A stretch of DNA of 64,000 nucleotides. Source: Clostridium formicaceticum. Its GTDB lineage: Bacteria; Bacillota; Clostridia; Peptostreptococcales; Natronincolaceae. A program made the position numbers and the translations under genes. The notes beneath the pieces were generated by a model. The model was not told where the DNA came from, made no database searches, and saw only the letters and a program-made list of their open reading frames with translations. How positions within the stretch are numbered: position 1 is the first letter of the stretch; the number at the start of each line of letters is the position of its first letter. Location of the stretch: assembly GCF_001854185.1 (NCBI RefSeq), contig NZ_CP017603.1:3534001-3598000 (forward strand), in the 5' to 3' direction. Positions 56,280-64,000 of the stretch are shown here, piece by piece.

Positions 56280-56307
56280 AAAAGGTAGAGAGTTTTCCCT
56301 ACCTTTT
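56280..56307 (-). terminator. Terminator-like hairpin after ackA
   Basis: AAAAGGTAG (56280-56288) pairs with CTACCTTTT (56299-56307) around ten bases, nine bases past the ackA stop. The T run is short (CCTTTTC on the minus strand), so termination strength is moderate. Confidence 0.7.
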
Positions 56308-56315
56308 TGCTTTGA

Positions 56316-57509
56316 TTATCCTACAAGGGTCTTTGTATCTCTTGCGATCATTAATTCCTCATTCGTTGGGATTAATAATACCTTTACTGCAGCGTCATCT
56401 GTTGAAACAACAGTTTCTTTGCCACGTACATTATTTTTCTCATCATCAATCTTAATACCTAAAAATTCAAGACCTTTACAAATCTCTTTTCTAGCTATAA
56501 AAGAATTTTCGCCTAATCCCGCAGTAAATACTACTGCATCTAAACCGCCCATTTCAGCAGCATAAGCTCCTATGTACTTCTTTACTCTTTGATAATATAA
56601 GTCTAAAGCTAATTGTGCTCTTTCATTTCCTTTTTCTGCAGCTTCTTCAATATCTCTGAAGTCACTACTAATTCCTGATACACCTAACACACCAGATTTT
56701 TTGTTCATTGCATTGGTTGCCTCTGCTATTGTTAGGTTTTCTTTATTCATCCAGTAGTCAATGATGGCCGGATCTATGTCACCGCATCTTGTTCCCATTG
56801 CTAATCCTTCTAATGGTGTAAAGCCCATACTGGTATCAACAGATTGTCCATGATTTACTGCTGCAATACTGGCGCCGTTTCCTAAGTGACATGTAACAAT
56901 CTTTAAATCTTTTAGTGGTTTTCCTAACATTTCAGCTGCTTTATCTGAAACATACTTGTGAGAAGTACCGTGGAAACCATATCTTCTTACTTTATATTTT
57001 TCATATAATTCGTAAGGTAGGGCATACATATAAGAAGCAGCAGGCATGGTTTGATGGAATGCAGTGTCAAATACTGCCACCATAGGTGCTTGAGGTAAAA
57101 TTTCTTTACATGCATTAATTCCCATTAAGTTTGGAGGATTATGTAATGGCGCTAATTCTGCACACTCTTCTATTGCTGTTTTTACTTCGTCATCAATTAC
57201 CACAGAACTAGAGAATTTGTCTCCTCCATGAACAACCCTGTGACCTACGGCAGAAATTTCTTCCATAGATTGAATTGCACCATACTCGCTATTTGTTAAA
57301 GCATCTACAACGATTTTGATAGCTGCTTTATGGTCATTCAATGGTTCTTCAATAACAACCTTCTCTTTACCTGTTGTCTCATGTTTTACAAAAGAACCAT
57401 CTATGCCAATTCTCTCTGCTATTCCTTTTGCTAATAATTCTTCATTTTCCATATTAATAAGCTGGTACTTAAGTGAAGAACTTCCACAATTCATAACTAA
57501 TACCTTCAT
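56316..57509 (-). CDS. ackA: Acetate kinase
   Basis: AckA makes ATP and acetate from acetyl phosphate, the last step of acetate fermentation. The 397-residue protein starts [16 protein letters not shown] and has the conserved [40 protein letters not shown] and [13 protein letters not shown]. It stands alone between its own promoter and terminator; no pta gene is in the window. Confidence 0.98.
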   Translation of the reverse strand: MKVLVMNCGSSSLKYQLINMENEELLAKGIAERIGIDGSFVKHETTGKEKVVIEEPLNDHKAAIKIVVDALTNSEYGAIQSMEEISAVGHRVVHGGDKFSSSVVIDDEVKTAIEECAELAPLHNPPNLMGINACKEILPQAPMVAVFDTAFHQTMPAASYMYALPYELYEKYKVRRYGFHGTSHKYVSDKAAEMLGKPLKDLKIVTCHLGNGASIAAVNHGQSVDTSMGFTPLEGLAMGTRCGDIDPAIIDYWMNKENLTIAEATNAMNKKSGVLGVSGISSDFRDIEEAAEKGNERAQLALDLYYQRVKKYIGAYAAEMGGLDAVVFTAGLGENSFIARKEICKGLEFLGIKIDDEKNNVRGKETVVSTDDAAVKVLLIPTNEELMIARDTKTLVG

Positions 57510-57585
57510 TTTAATTTAATACCTCCTATTTAATTGAATGTAAGTAATTTGATAAATACTTGTCAGAAAATCTCTTAACATTACA

Positions 57586-57614
57586 ATCATAATAAATTTC
57601 TAATGTTTTTTCAA
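57586..57614 (-). promoter_or_regulatory. Sigma-A promoter of ackA
   Basis: On the minus strand TTGAAA (57609-57614) and TATGAT (57586-57591) are 17 bases apart. The predicted start near 57579 gives an untranslated leader of about 70 bases, which contains ACTTGTCAGAAAATC-like CodY-box sequence on the plus strand. Confidence 0.7.
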
Positions 57615-57694
57615 GTTTTTCGATGATTTTTATTAAAATTTATCTTTCATTTATATTTTTTCTTCAAACAACTACATTATTATCTGTTATATTT

Positions 57695-57828
57695 ACTATC
57701 GGTATACGCCTTGAAACTTGAATTTTAATATCCAAGATCATATGATTTCGCCTTAGCTAAAAAACGTAGCCAAGGACTGCAAATGTAACCCTTAGTATAT
57801 TAAAATCCATAGGCGTATGTCTATAAAA
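57695..57828. repeat. Palindromic repeat element, copy A
   Basis: The ends of this stretch are imperfect inverted repeats sharing ATACGCC and ATTTTAATATCC/GTATATTAAAAT. The interior holds a nine-base-pair hairpin (57751-57759 with 57767-57775, one mismatch) and TTTCGCC. Bases 57777-57806 differ at one position only from 59406-59435 in copy B. Long terminal inverted repeats without coding capacity suggest a MITE-like element or a structured RNA gene. Confidence 0.72.
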
Positions 57829-57979
57829 TAACCTTATTGATAACAATCTATACATGATTAAACATTCGTGTTATATTTTATTAAATAGATTCTTTTTATT
57901 CACCGATTATAAAAAAGCGATATTTACATATAGTAAGTTTTAATAATTTCGATAAAATAAAAATAATGGAGGTTTTTTT

Positions 57980-59251
57980 ATGAAGGTATTGGGCTTAATC
58001 ACTGAATATAATCCTTTTCACAATGGACATCTATATCATTTAAATGCATCTAAGGAACTTACTGGTTGCACCCATGCGGTGGCTATCATGAGTGGAAACT
58101 TTCTTCAAAGAGGGGAACCTGCCTTAGTTCATAAGTGGGATCGAGCTAAAATGGCGGTACAAGCTGGTGTTGATTTAGTTATTGAACTTCCCACCCCTTA
58201 TGCCTGTGCTACAGCAGAGTTGTTTGCCTTTGGCTCAATAAGCCTACTTCACGCTATGGGGGTAGTAGATGCATTGTGTTTTGGAAGTGAATACGGAGAA
58301 ATTTCCTTGCTAAAAGTAATTGCCAATGTTTTATTTTTATCGCCTCCTAAATTCAAAATTTTTCTCAAAAACCACTTAAAAAAGGGCTTATCTTTTCCTT
58401 CGGCACGAACAAAAGCTTTGGCTGATTATTTTAATCTAGATGACGATTGTAATCTTAAAACCTCAGACTTAGAAGTCATAGAAATGATTATGAATAGTCC
58501 TAACAATATTTTAGCGATAGAATATATGAAGATGTTAAAGAAATTAAATGCTTCTATTCTTCCCTATACGATTCCTAGAATCAAGGCCGCCTATCATTCA
58601 ACTAAACTTGAAGGCAGCATCGTAAGCGCTACTGCTATTAGAGAGCATTTTTATAGAAAAAATCATCTTCAAGAACTAAAAGGAACCATGCCCCCCTCCT
58701 CCTTGAATATCTTGGAAGAAGCTTTTGAGAAAAAATTGGCCCCTATCTTTAAAGAGGATTTTGAAAAAGTTATTTTGACGCTATTAAGGCGGGAAAGTAA
58801 GGAAAGCCTTTCCCATTATTTTGACATAAGAGAAGGGTTAGAAAACAAAATTTTTCAGTGTAGTCATCACTGTAATTCCTTAACGAATTTATACCATTGT
58901 GTAAAAAGTAAAAGATATACACAAACTCGTTTTCAGAGGATTTGTATGCATGTGTTATTAAATCTTAAGAAAAAAGATATTATAGATTTTACTTCTTCCG
59001 GAGGTCCCCAATATCTTCGGGTTCTTGCTCTAAATAATAAAGGCAGGGAAATTTTAAAGGCCTGTAAGTTAAAAGCTACTTTGCCTATTATTAATAAGAT
59101 TAATCAATATGTTCCCTCAAATGAAATCGCTAAAAAAATGTTAGAGATAGATATAAGAGCAACGAATCTATATGCCTTGGCTACAAATAACGAAGATTAT
59201 TCTACCCGTCCTTTAGACTTTTATATAAGTCCTTATTACCAAGTAACATAG
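57980..59251 (+). CDS. tmcAL: tRNA(Met) cytidine acetate ligase TmcAL (YlbM)
   Basis: TmcAL makes N4-acetylcytidine at the wobble position of elongator tRNA-Met from acetate and ATP. The 423-residue protein has the nucleotidyltransferase signature in LITEYNPFHNGHLYHL with the HxGH-type HNGH, and MSGNFLQRGEPALVHKWDRA. GGAGG lies seven bases before ATG 57980. It is one of only two plus-strand genes here and is flanked by the two palindromic elements. Its use of acetate is suggestive beside ackA, but the proximity may be accidental. Confidence 0.95.
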   Translation: MKVLGLITEYNPFHNGHLYHLNASKELTGCTHAVAIMSGNFLQRGEPALVHKWDRAKMAVQAGVDLVIELPTPYACATAELFAFGSISLLHAMGVVDALCFGSEYGEISLLKVIANVLFLSPPKFKIFLKNHLKKGLSFPSARTKALADYFNLDDDCNLKTSDLEVIEMIMNSPNNILAIEYMKMLKKLNASILPYTIPRIKAAYHSTKLEGSIVSATAIREHFYRKNHLQELKGTMPPSSLNILEEAFEKKLAPIFKEDFEKVILTLLRRESKESLSHYFDIREGLENKIFQCSHHCNSLTNLYHCVKSKRYTQTRFQRICMHVLLNLKKKDIIDFTSSGGPQYLRVLALNNKGREILKACKLKATLPIINKINQYVPSNEIAKKMLEIDIRATNLYALATNNEDYSTRPLDFYISPYYQVT

Positions 59252-59337
59252 TAATTAATATCTTATTCTCCCTATATAAAAGAATATATACTTTTAAAAA
59301 CAAATATATATTTATTAAAGGTTTATTGTCAATTTTA

Positions 59338-59455
59338 TATAGATACGCGCTTCTAAAGTTAAATTTTAATATACACGGTCTACGGTTTCGCCCCAAAACC
59401 GTGGGCTGCAAATGTAGCCCTTAGTATATTAAAATTTAAGGGCGCACATCTATAA
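59338..59455. repeat. Palindromic repeat element, copy B
   Basis: This 118-bp element has a perfect 16-bp inner inverted repeat, TTAAATTTTAATATAC (59359-59374) with 59424-59439, and outer arms matching ATAGAT..GCGC. Two hairpins fill the centre: ACGGTTT with AAACCGT (59382-59388 and 59396-59402) and GGGCTGC with GTAGCCC (59403-59409 and 59414-59420, one G-U pair). It is in the same orientation as copy A and lies between tmcAL and ylbJ. Confidence 0.75.
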
Positions 59456-59516
59456 GCATATTAACTTTAACCTTACATCCTTCTTTGAAGGATCCATCTT
59501 ATCTAGGGGGAATACT

Positions 59517-60833
59517 ATGTCTAGCTTCTTTATCCTGCTACTGATGTTGGTAGTAATTATATTTTTCATTCGTTTTAAAGATTACAGAAAAAGGTTTCAA
59601 AAACTTGTGATGGACTACTTCATTATATTGATGGTTGTTGTCCTGGTGGTTTGTATTATTATTTTTCCAAATCAATCGGTAAAAGCAGCTTATGAAGGAC
59701 TAAAGGTCTGGTTTGCTGTTGTATTACCTGCTTTACTTCCCTTTTTTATTGGCTCAGAATTACTGGTAGGATTAGGTGTTGTTAAGTTTATCGGTACATT
59801 ATTAGAGCCTATTATGCGTCCACTTTTTAACGTTCCAGGGGAGGGCTCCTTTGCCTTTGCTATGAGTGTCACCTCTGGTTACCCTGTTGGGGTGAAAATC
59901 ACTACGAAATTGCGGTCAGAGGGATTATTATCAAAGATAGAGGCCCAACGTCTCGTATCCTTTTGCAGTACTTCAGGACCACTGTTTCTTATTGGTGCTG
60001 TTTCTATCGGGATGTTTCAATCCTCTGAAGTAGGCTTACTTTTAGCTATTTGCCACTATACAGCAGCTATTGTTGTTGGTCTTTTTTTTAGCTTTTATAA
60101 AAGGTCCTCTAGTGAAGATACTTCTGCTTTTTTATTGTCAAAACATAAAAACTTAATTAAAAAGGCTTTTGTACAATTAAATATTGCCCGTAAAAAAAAT
60201 CCTCCCTTTGGAATTTTATTAGGCAATGCTGTCAGAGAGTCTATCAATACGATGTTGATGGTAGGAGGATTTATTGTTTTATTTTCTGTCATCATCAATA
60301 TCTTTGATATTGTTGGCTTGATTGATGTGGTCGCCAATTGTTTATATTTTTTGTTTCAAGCGCTTCCTATAGATTTTTCTATTATCAAAGGGCTCATTAC
60401 AGGCCTTTTTGAAATAACAATAGGTTGTAAAATGATAGCAGATACTTTGCATGCTGCTCTTATTCATCGCATTGCTGCTGCTGGATTCATCATTGGTTGG
60501 AGCGGCTTTTCAATTCATGCACAATCTATTAGTATTTTGAGCACTACTGATATTAATCTCTGTCTTTACATATTTTCAAAGCTATTGCACGGCATTTTTT
60601 CTTATCTTCTTGTTTATTTGGTTTATCCTATATTTACAGTGCTTTATGCTTTTACTACCCCTACTTTTTATCATCACGAGGAATTATCCCTATATGAAAA
60701 AATTATTAACAACTTAACCCTTTCAATAGAAATTTTTCTGATGCTCTTTGTTGGCGTTTTGTTGATTTCTTTACTTACTGGTTTTTTTATTATGACTATA
60801 AATAATTTTAAAGGAAAAAAACGAAATAAATAG
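59517..60833 (+). CDS. ylbJ: Sporulation integral membrane protein YlbJ
   Basis: YlbJ is a membrane protein needed for spore cortex formation in B. subtilis. The 438-residue protein has about ten hydrophobic segments and the nucleoside-transporter-like gate domains seen in this family (ALLPFFIGSELLVGLGVVKF, SVTSGYPVGVKITTKLRSEG). GGGGG lies six bases before ATG 59517. It supports a spore-forming host, though single sporulation genes can persist in non-sporulating lineages. Confidence 0.93.
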   Translation: MSSFFILLLMLVVIIFFIRFKDYRKRFQKLVMDYFIILMVVVLVVCIIIFPNQSVKAAYEGLKVWFAVVLPALLPFFIGSELLVGLGVVKFIGTLLEPIMRPLFNVPGEGSFAFAMSVTSGYPVGVKITTKLRSEGLLSKIEAQRLVSFCSTSGPLFLIGAVSIGMFQSSEVGLLLAICHYTAAIVVGLFFSFYKRSSSEDTSAFLLSKHKNLIKKAFVQLNIARKKNPPFGILLGNAVRESINTMLMVGGFIVLFSVIINIFDIVGLIDVVANCLYFLFQALPIDFSIIKGLITGLFEITIGCKMIADTLHAALIHRIAAAGFIIGWSGFSIHAQSISILSTTDINLCLYIFSKLLHGIFSYLLVYLVYPIFTVLYAFTTPTFYHHEELSLYEKIINNLTLSIEIFLMLFVGVLLISLLTGFFIMTINNFKGKKRNK

Positions 60834-60882
60834 GATGAATTAAAAGGGATGAAGAAAATTACTTCATCCCTTTTAATTCATC
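60834..60882. terminator. 21-bp palindrome between convergent ylbJ and the coiled-coil gene
   Basis: The arms 60834-60854 and 60862-60882 are a perfect 21-base inverted repeat with a seven-base loop. The right arm is part of the last codons of the minus-strand gene (DELKGMK). No clear T run follows on the plus strand (TCTCTATTG), while the minus side reads CCTATTTATTTCG then TTTTTTT further on. It probably ends or stabilises both transcripts. Confidence 0.7.
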
Positions 60883-61305
60883 TCTATTGTTTTTTACAGT
60901 TTCCATTAACCCATTTAAAATCTCTTCAATATTGGATAATATTTCATCTGCATAATCTCTAGCGCCTAAACGCATTTCCTTTGCCCCTATTTGAGCTTCA
61001 GTAATGATTTCTTCTGCCTGTCTATGGGCTATCTTTGTAATTTCATCTTGCTCTACCATAGCTATTACATGTTCATTAGCTTCCTGTATGATGGTATCTG
61101 CCTCCTGCTGCGCTTCTACTAAAATTCTTTGTCTTTCTTCCTTAATCCATTGTGCTTGTTTTACTTCATCTGGTAAATGTATTCTAATTTCCTTAATAAC
61201 CTCCAGCATTTCATCTCTATCTACCAGAACTTTATGGGCAAAGGGTATTGACGATCCACTTTCTACAATTTCTTCTAACTCCTCTAACAACTTTAATACT
61301 TCCAC
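60859..61305 (-). CDS. Conserved clostridial coiled-coil protein next to coaD
   Basis: I do not recognise a characterised function. The protein has about 148 residues, is strongly helical and charged, and its middle resembles the b-subunit/DivIVA-type coiled coil (AQQEADTIIQEANEHVIAMV). Similar genes annotated as ATPase are common next to coaD in clostridia, but no Walker motif is visible here, so that label is not supported. I favour GTG 61305 as start: it lies seven bases after AGGGGG, while ATG 61311 is only one base away. It has no membrane segment. Confidence 0.7.
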   Translation of the reverse strand: MEVLKLLEELEEIVESGSSIPFAHKVLVDRDEMLEVIKEIRIHLPDEVKQAQWIKEERQRILVEAQQEADTIIQEANEHVIAMVEQDEITKIAHRQAEEIITEAQIGAKEMRLGARDYADEILSNIEEILNGLMETVKNNRDELKGMK

Positions 61306-61340
61306 AATCATTCCCCCTATTTATTAAAAAATTTACGTTT

Positions 61341-61814
61341 TTAAATTTTTTGAAAGATTGCTTTTTTAGTTGATTCTGGAACTAATCCCTCTATGCAGCC
61401 GCCAAACTTAGCTACTTCTTTCACTAAGCTAGAACTTAGATAAGAATTTTCACTGCTGGTCATCAAGAAAATTGTTTCTACATCCGGTGCTAATTTTCTA
61501 TTCATCAATGCCATTTGAAATTCATACTCAAAATCTGATACAGCTCTTAAGCCTTTGATGATGACTTTAGCATCATTTTTTTTAACATAATCTATTAATA
61601 AACCAGAAAAACAATCTACTGTAACATTTTTATAAGCAGCTACAGCTTCCTTTATTAAAGTAACTCTTTCCTCTAAAGAAAATAATGAATTTTTATTAGG
61701 GTTTTGTAGTACAGACACAATAACTTTATCACATAATTTAGATGCTCTTTCAATAATATCTAAATGTCCATTGGTAATCGGATCAAAACTCCCAGGATAA
61801 ATACCTGTTTTCAT
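61341..61814 (-). CDS. coaD: Phosphopantetheine adenylyltransferase
   Basis: CoaD makes dephospho-CoA from ATP and 4-phosphopantetheine. The 157-residue protein has the nucleotidyltransferase start [18 protein letters not shown] with the TxGH-type [22 protein letters not shown] and the late [12 protein letters not shown]. Its start overlaps the rsmD stop by four bases. Confidence 0.98.
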   Translation of the reverse strand: MKTGIYPGSFDPITNGHLDIIERASKLCDKVIVSVLQNPNKNSLFSLEERVTLIKEAVAAYKNVTVDCFSGLLIDYVKKNDAKVIIKGLRAVSDFEYEFQMALMNRKLAPDVETIFLMTSSENSYLSSSLVKEVAKFGGCIEGLVPESTKKAIFQKI

Positions 61815-62374
61815 TGAACTTCCTCCTTTTGTTTGTAAAAAGTAGCACTTGTATTACCGTAATTTTTGCAGCGAAATTGTAGAATAGAATCTATCTCCCC
61901 GGGTATATCCTCGTTTTTATCATGCTCCACAACAACGATACCTAAAGGGTGCAGGAGCTTATTTCTAATGATTTCTTCTAAAGCAACAACTGCTAATCCT
62001 TGCTTATAGGGCGGATCCATAAAAATAATATCAGCTTGTACATTTTTATTGGCCAGTTTATGAATAGCAGAAACTACATCTGCATGCAGTACTTCTGCCT
62101 TTGAAATAAAATTGGTTTTATGTAGATTTTTCTTAATAATCTCTATGCTTTCTTGACTTTTATCTACAAAGTATACTTTTTGAGCCTTTCTTGATAAAGC
62201 TTCTATACCTAGATTTCCTGTACCAGAAAACAAGTCAATAACAGTACCATCATATAAATAGTTCTGTACTATATTAAAAATCGATTCCTTCACACGATCT
62301 GACGTAGGCCTTATCTGTAAGTCCTTTGGTGTAAAAAGCCTAAGCCCTCTAGCCTCTCCAGCAATAATTCTCAT
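61811..62374 (-). CDS. rsmD: 16S rRNA (guanine-966-N2)-methyltransferase RsmD
   Basis: RsmD methylates G966 of 16S rRNA. The 187-residue protein starts [12 protein letters not shown], has the SAM-binding [16 protein letters not shown] and the catalytic DPPY motif in [11 protein letters not shown]. The rsmD-coaD pair is conserved in Firmicutes. Confidence 0.96.
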   Translation of the reverse strand: MRIIAGEARGLRLFTPKDLQIRPTSDRVKESIFNIVQNYLYDGTVIDLFSGTGNLGIEALSRKAQKVYFVDKSQESIEIIKKNLHKTNFISKAEVLHADVVSAIHKLANKNVQADIIFMDPPYKQGLAVVALEEIIRNKLLHPLGIVVVEHDKNEDIPGEIDSILQFRCKNYGNTSATFYKQKEEVQ

Positions 62375-62557
62375 AAATTTCCTCCTTAAACAGCTCTATC
62401 TATATTTTAACATACCAACTATTGGTTAACAAAATATTTTTCTAATATATAGGAGATTCCATAAATCTTCTTCTTTGTACTTAAACTTTATTCTATATAT
62501 AACTTATTCACTCTATATCTCACATTGTACAACTTTTTTATGCCTTTTATACTAACA

Positions 62558-62585
62558 ATAAAAGGAACAACCTCTGCTGTCCCTT
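62558..62585 (-). terminator. Intrinsic terminator after recG
   Basis: AAGGAACAAC (62562-62571) pairs with GCTGTCCCTT (62576-62585) using two G-U pairs around CTCT; the minus strand continues TTTTATTG. It lies nine bases past the recG stop. Confidence 0.75.
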
Positions 62586-62593
62586 GTTATCAA

Positions 62594-64000
62594 TTAAGTT
62601 CCTTCAAATCCCTTGAATTTTTCTTCTAACTTTTCTTTTAATAAAGGATGTTTTTCTAAGGTTAAGTAAGGATCTTCTTTTAGCAACTCCTCTACTTGGC
62701 TTTGCACCTTTTTTAAAACCTTCATATGCTTAAATAAGTTAGCTATTCTCAAATCTGGTAATCCATGTTGTCTTATACCAAAAAATTCTCCAGGGCCCCT
62801 GATTTCCAGATCTTTTTCAGATATAATAAACCCATCTGTTGTTTCTTCCATAATCTTCATTCGTTCCTTAGCTATTTTACTTTTATTATTATGTATTAAT
62901 AAACAATAGGATTGAAAGTCTCCTCTTCCAACCCTGCCTCTTAACTGATGTAATTGGGCTAAACCAAATCGTTCGGCGTTTTCTATAATCATCATAGTCG
63001 CATTGGGTACATTTACACCTACTTCTATAACAGTAGTCGATACCAATATATGTATCTTATTTTCTAAAAATAACTTCATCACCGTTTCTTTTTCTTTGGG
63101 ATGCATTTTACCATGCAATAGTCCTACCTCATAATCTGAAAAATAAGTGGCAGCCAATTCTTCTTTTATTTCTGTGGCAGCTTTAGCCTCTATCGCCTCA
63201 GATTCTTCCACCAAGGGACATACCACATAAGCTTGTCTCCCTAAACGCAACTCTTTTTTAGCGATATGATAGACCCGCTCTTTTTCTTCTGAGGTTAAAC
63301 TACGGGTTTTTATTTCTTTTCTCCCTGGAGGAAGCTCATCAATGATGGATATATCCAAATCCCCATAGAGTATCAAAGCTAATGTCCTTGGAATAGGTGT
63401 GGCCGTCATAACCAAAATATGTGGATTATCACCCTTCTCTGCAAGGATTGCTCTTTGTCTCACCCCAAAACGATGTTGCTCATCAGTGATAACCAGGGCC
63501 AATCGATAAAAATTTACAGTTTGTTGAATAAGTGCATGTGTGCCTATAATAATATCAATTTTGCCTTCTTGTATTTCCTGTGATAATTGCTGTTTTTTTG
63601 CCTTTGTCAAACTGCCGATTAATAGACCAATCCTTATTCCTAAGGGTTCTAATAGCTGTTTCAAAGAATGATAGTGTTGCTCTGCTAGTATTTCTGTAGG
63701 CGCCATAAGAGCCCCTTGACAGCCATTTATAACAGCTTTATATAATGCAATAATAGCCACAATGGTTTTTCCAGATCCTACATCTCCCTGCACTAATCGG
63801 TTCATAGGAACCTCTTTCCCTAAATCTTCTAAAATTTCCTTTAGGACAGCTTTTTGAGCCATTGTCAAAGCAAAAGGAAGTCTCTTCAGAAAAACATCTA
63901 TTCCCTCATTATTTCTAAGAGGAATACTTTTTTGCTGCTTTATTGTTTTTTTCTTTATTTTTATCAGTGCCAATTGCAATAGTAGCAACTCTTCAAAGAC
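62594..64000 (-). CDS. recG: ATP-dependent DNA helicase RecG (N-terminus beyond window)
   Basis: RecG drives branch migration and replication fork reversal. About 468 C-terminal residues are visible; the frame stays open to the right edge (VFEELLLLQLA), so the wedge domain lies outside. Helicase motifs are clear: GDVGSGKTIVA, the DEQH box DEQHRFGVRQRA, TATPIPRTL, and the motif VI region LRGRVGRG, followed by the RecG C-terminal region EKDLEIRGPGEFFGIRQHG. B. subtilis also places recG near fapR-plsX. Confidence 0.97.
   Translation of the reverse strand, partial: VFEELLLLQLALIKIKKKTIKQQKSIPLRNNEGIDVFLKRLPFALTMAQKAVLKEILEDLGKEVPMNRLVQGDVGSGKTIVAIIALYKAVINGCQGALMAPTEILAEQHYHSLKQLLEPLGIRIGLLIGSLTKAKKQQLSQEIQEGKIDIIIGTHALIQQTVNFYRLALVITDEQHRFGVRQRAILAEKGDNPHILVMTATPIPRTLALILYGDLDISIIDELPPGRKEIKTRSLTSEEKERVYHIAKKELRLGRQAYVVCPLVEESEAIEAKAATEIKEELAATYFSDYEVGLLHGKMHPKEKETVMKLFLENKIHILVSTTVIEVGVNVPNATMMIIENAERFGLAQLHQLRGRVGRGDFQSYCLLIHNNKSKIAKERMKIMEETTDGFIISEKDLEIRGPGEFFGIRQHGLPDLRIANLFKHMKVLKKVQSQVEELLKEDPYLTLEKHPLLKEKLEEKFKGFEGT

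Larger units (their letters stand above)
57510..57979. other. Divergent intergenic region between ackA and tmcAL
   Basis: This 470-bp gap holds the ackA promoter (57586-57614), a CodY-box-like sequence at 57558-57572, and palindromic element copy A (57695-57828). On the plus side I see only the strong ribosome binding site GGAGG just before tmcAL and no confident promoter, though the stretch after 57830 is very AT-rich. Confidence 0.6.

Noticed and set aside
57830-57979. Promoter for tmcAL on the plus strand
   Set aside because: TTGATA near 57837 lacks a good -10 box at 17 bases; other AT-rich candidates are equally weak.
1-64000. CRISPR arrays, tRNA or rRNA genes, prophage or intact transposase genes
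   Set aside because: No regularly spaced direct repeats, no tRNA T-arm signatures in the gaps, and no integrase, phage or transposase coding sequence were seen.

Overview
This is a low-GC, densely coded window of a flagellated Gram-positive anaerobe. Gene content and order point to class Clostridia, most likely an Alkaliphilus/Natronincola-type lineage; that lineage call is inference from content (CodY and HslUV beside a fla/che operon, FapR-FabK type II fatty acid synthesis, the sporulation protein YlbJ, a YceD-RpmF pair), not a database match. No tRNA, rRNA, CRISPR array, prophage or intact transposase was seen. Almost every gene is on the minus strand, so transcription runs from high to low coordinates; only the tmcAL (ylbM) and ylbJ genes at 57980-60833 run the other way.

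Reading in the direction of transcription, 64000 to about 56300 carries recG (cut by the window edge), rsmD-coaD, a small coiled-coil protein gene, the plus-strand genes ylbJ and tmcAL, and ackA. From 56200 to 55370 lies yceD-rpmF behind a consensus sigma-A promoter. From 55230 to 48338 is the FapR-controlled fatty acid and phospholipid operon fapR-plsX-fabH-fabK-fabD-fabG-acpP-fabF, with a FapR operator directly over the start of transcription. From 48075 to 41316 is rnc, a radical SAM gene, smc and ftsY. From 41290 to 37140 is the protein targeting and ribosome block ylxM-ffh-rpsP-khpA-rimM-trmD-rplS, with rplS also having its own promoter and a structured leader. From 37030 to 30261 are rbgA, rnhB, yraN, comM, dprA and topA. 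From 30062 to 28092 is hslV-hslU-codY, closed by a strong terminator.

From 26834 to the left edge runs one almost uninterrupted flagellar and chemotaxis operon: flgB-flgC-fliE-fliF-fliG-fliH-fliI-fliJ-ylxF-fliK-flgD-(TIGR02530-type gene)-flgE-flbD-motA-motB-fliL-fliM-fliY-cheY-fliO-fliP-fliQ-fliR-flhB-flhA-flhF-flhG-(PilZ gene)-cheB-cheA. It encodes the rod, MS ring, switch, type III export gate, hook, stator and the start of the chemotaxis pathway. The order closely follows the Bacillus subtilis fla/che operon, but with a c-di-GMP effector (PilZ) gene between flhG and cheB.

The window is mostly ordinary core genome. The parts that deserve a second look are: two palindromic elements of about 120-135 bp flanking tmcAL that share a 29/30-base core; a three-hairpin structure between topA and hslV resembling the right end of an IS200/IS605-type element, sitting where B. 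subtilis has trmFO and xerC; an FtsY with about 110 residues of (I/V)EEE repeats; a clustered FapR operator; a possible 12-codon leader peptide before flgB; and several non-terminator hairpins inside operons. Many starts were placed by ribosome binding site spacing; several are TTG or GTG.
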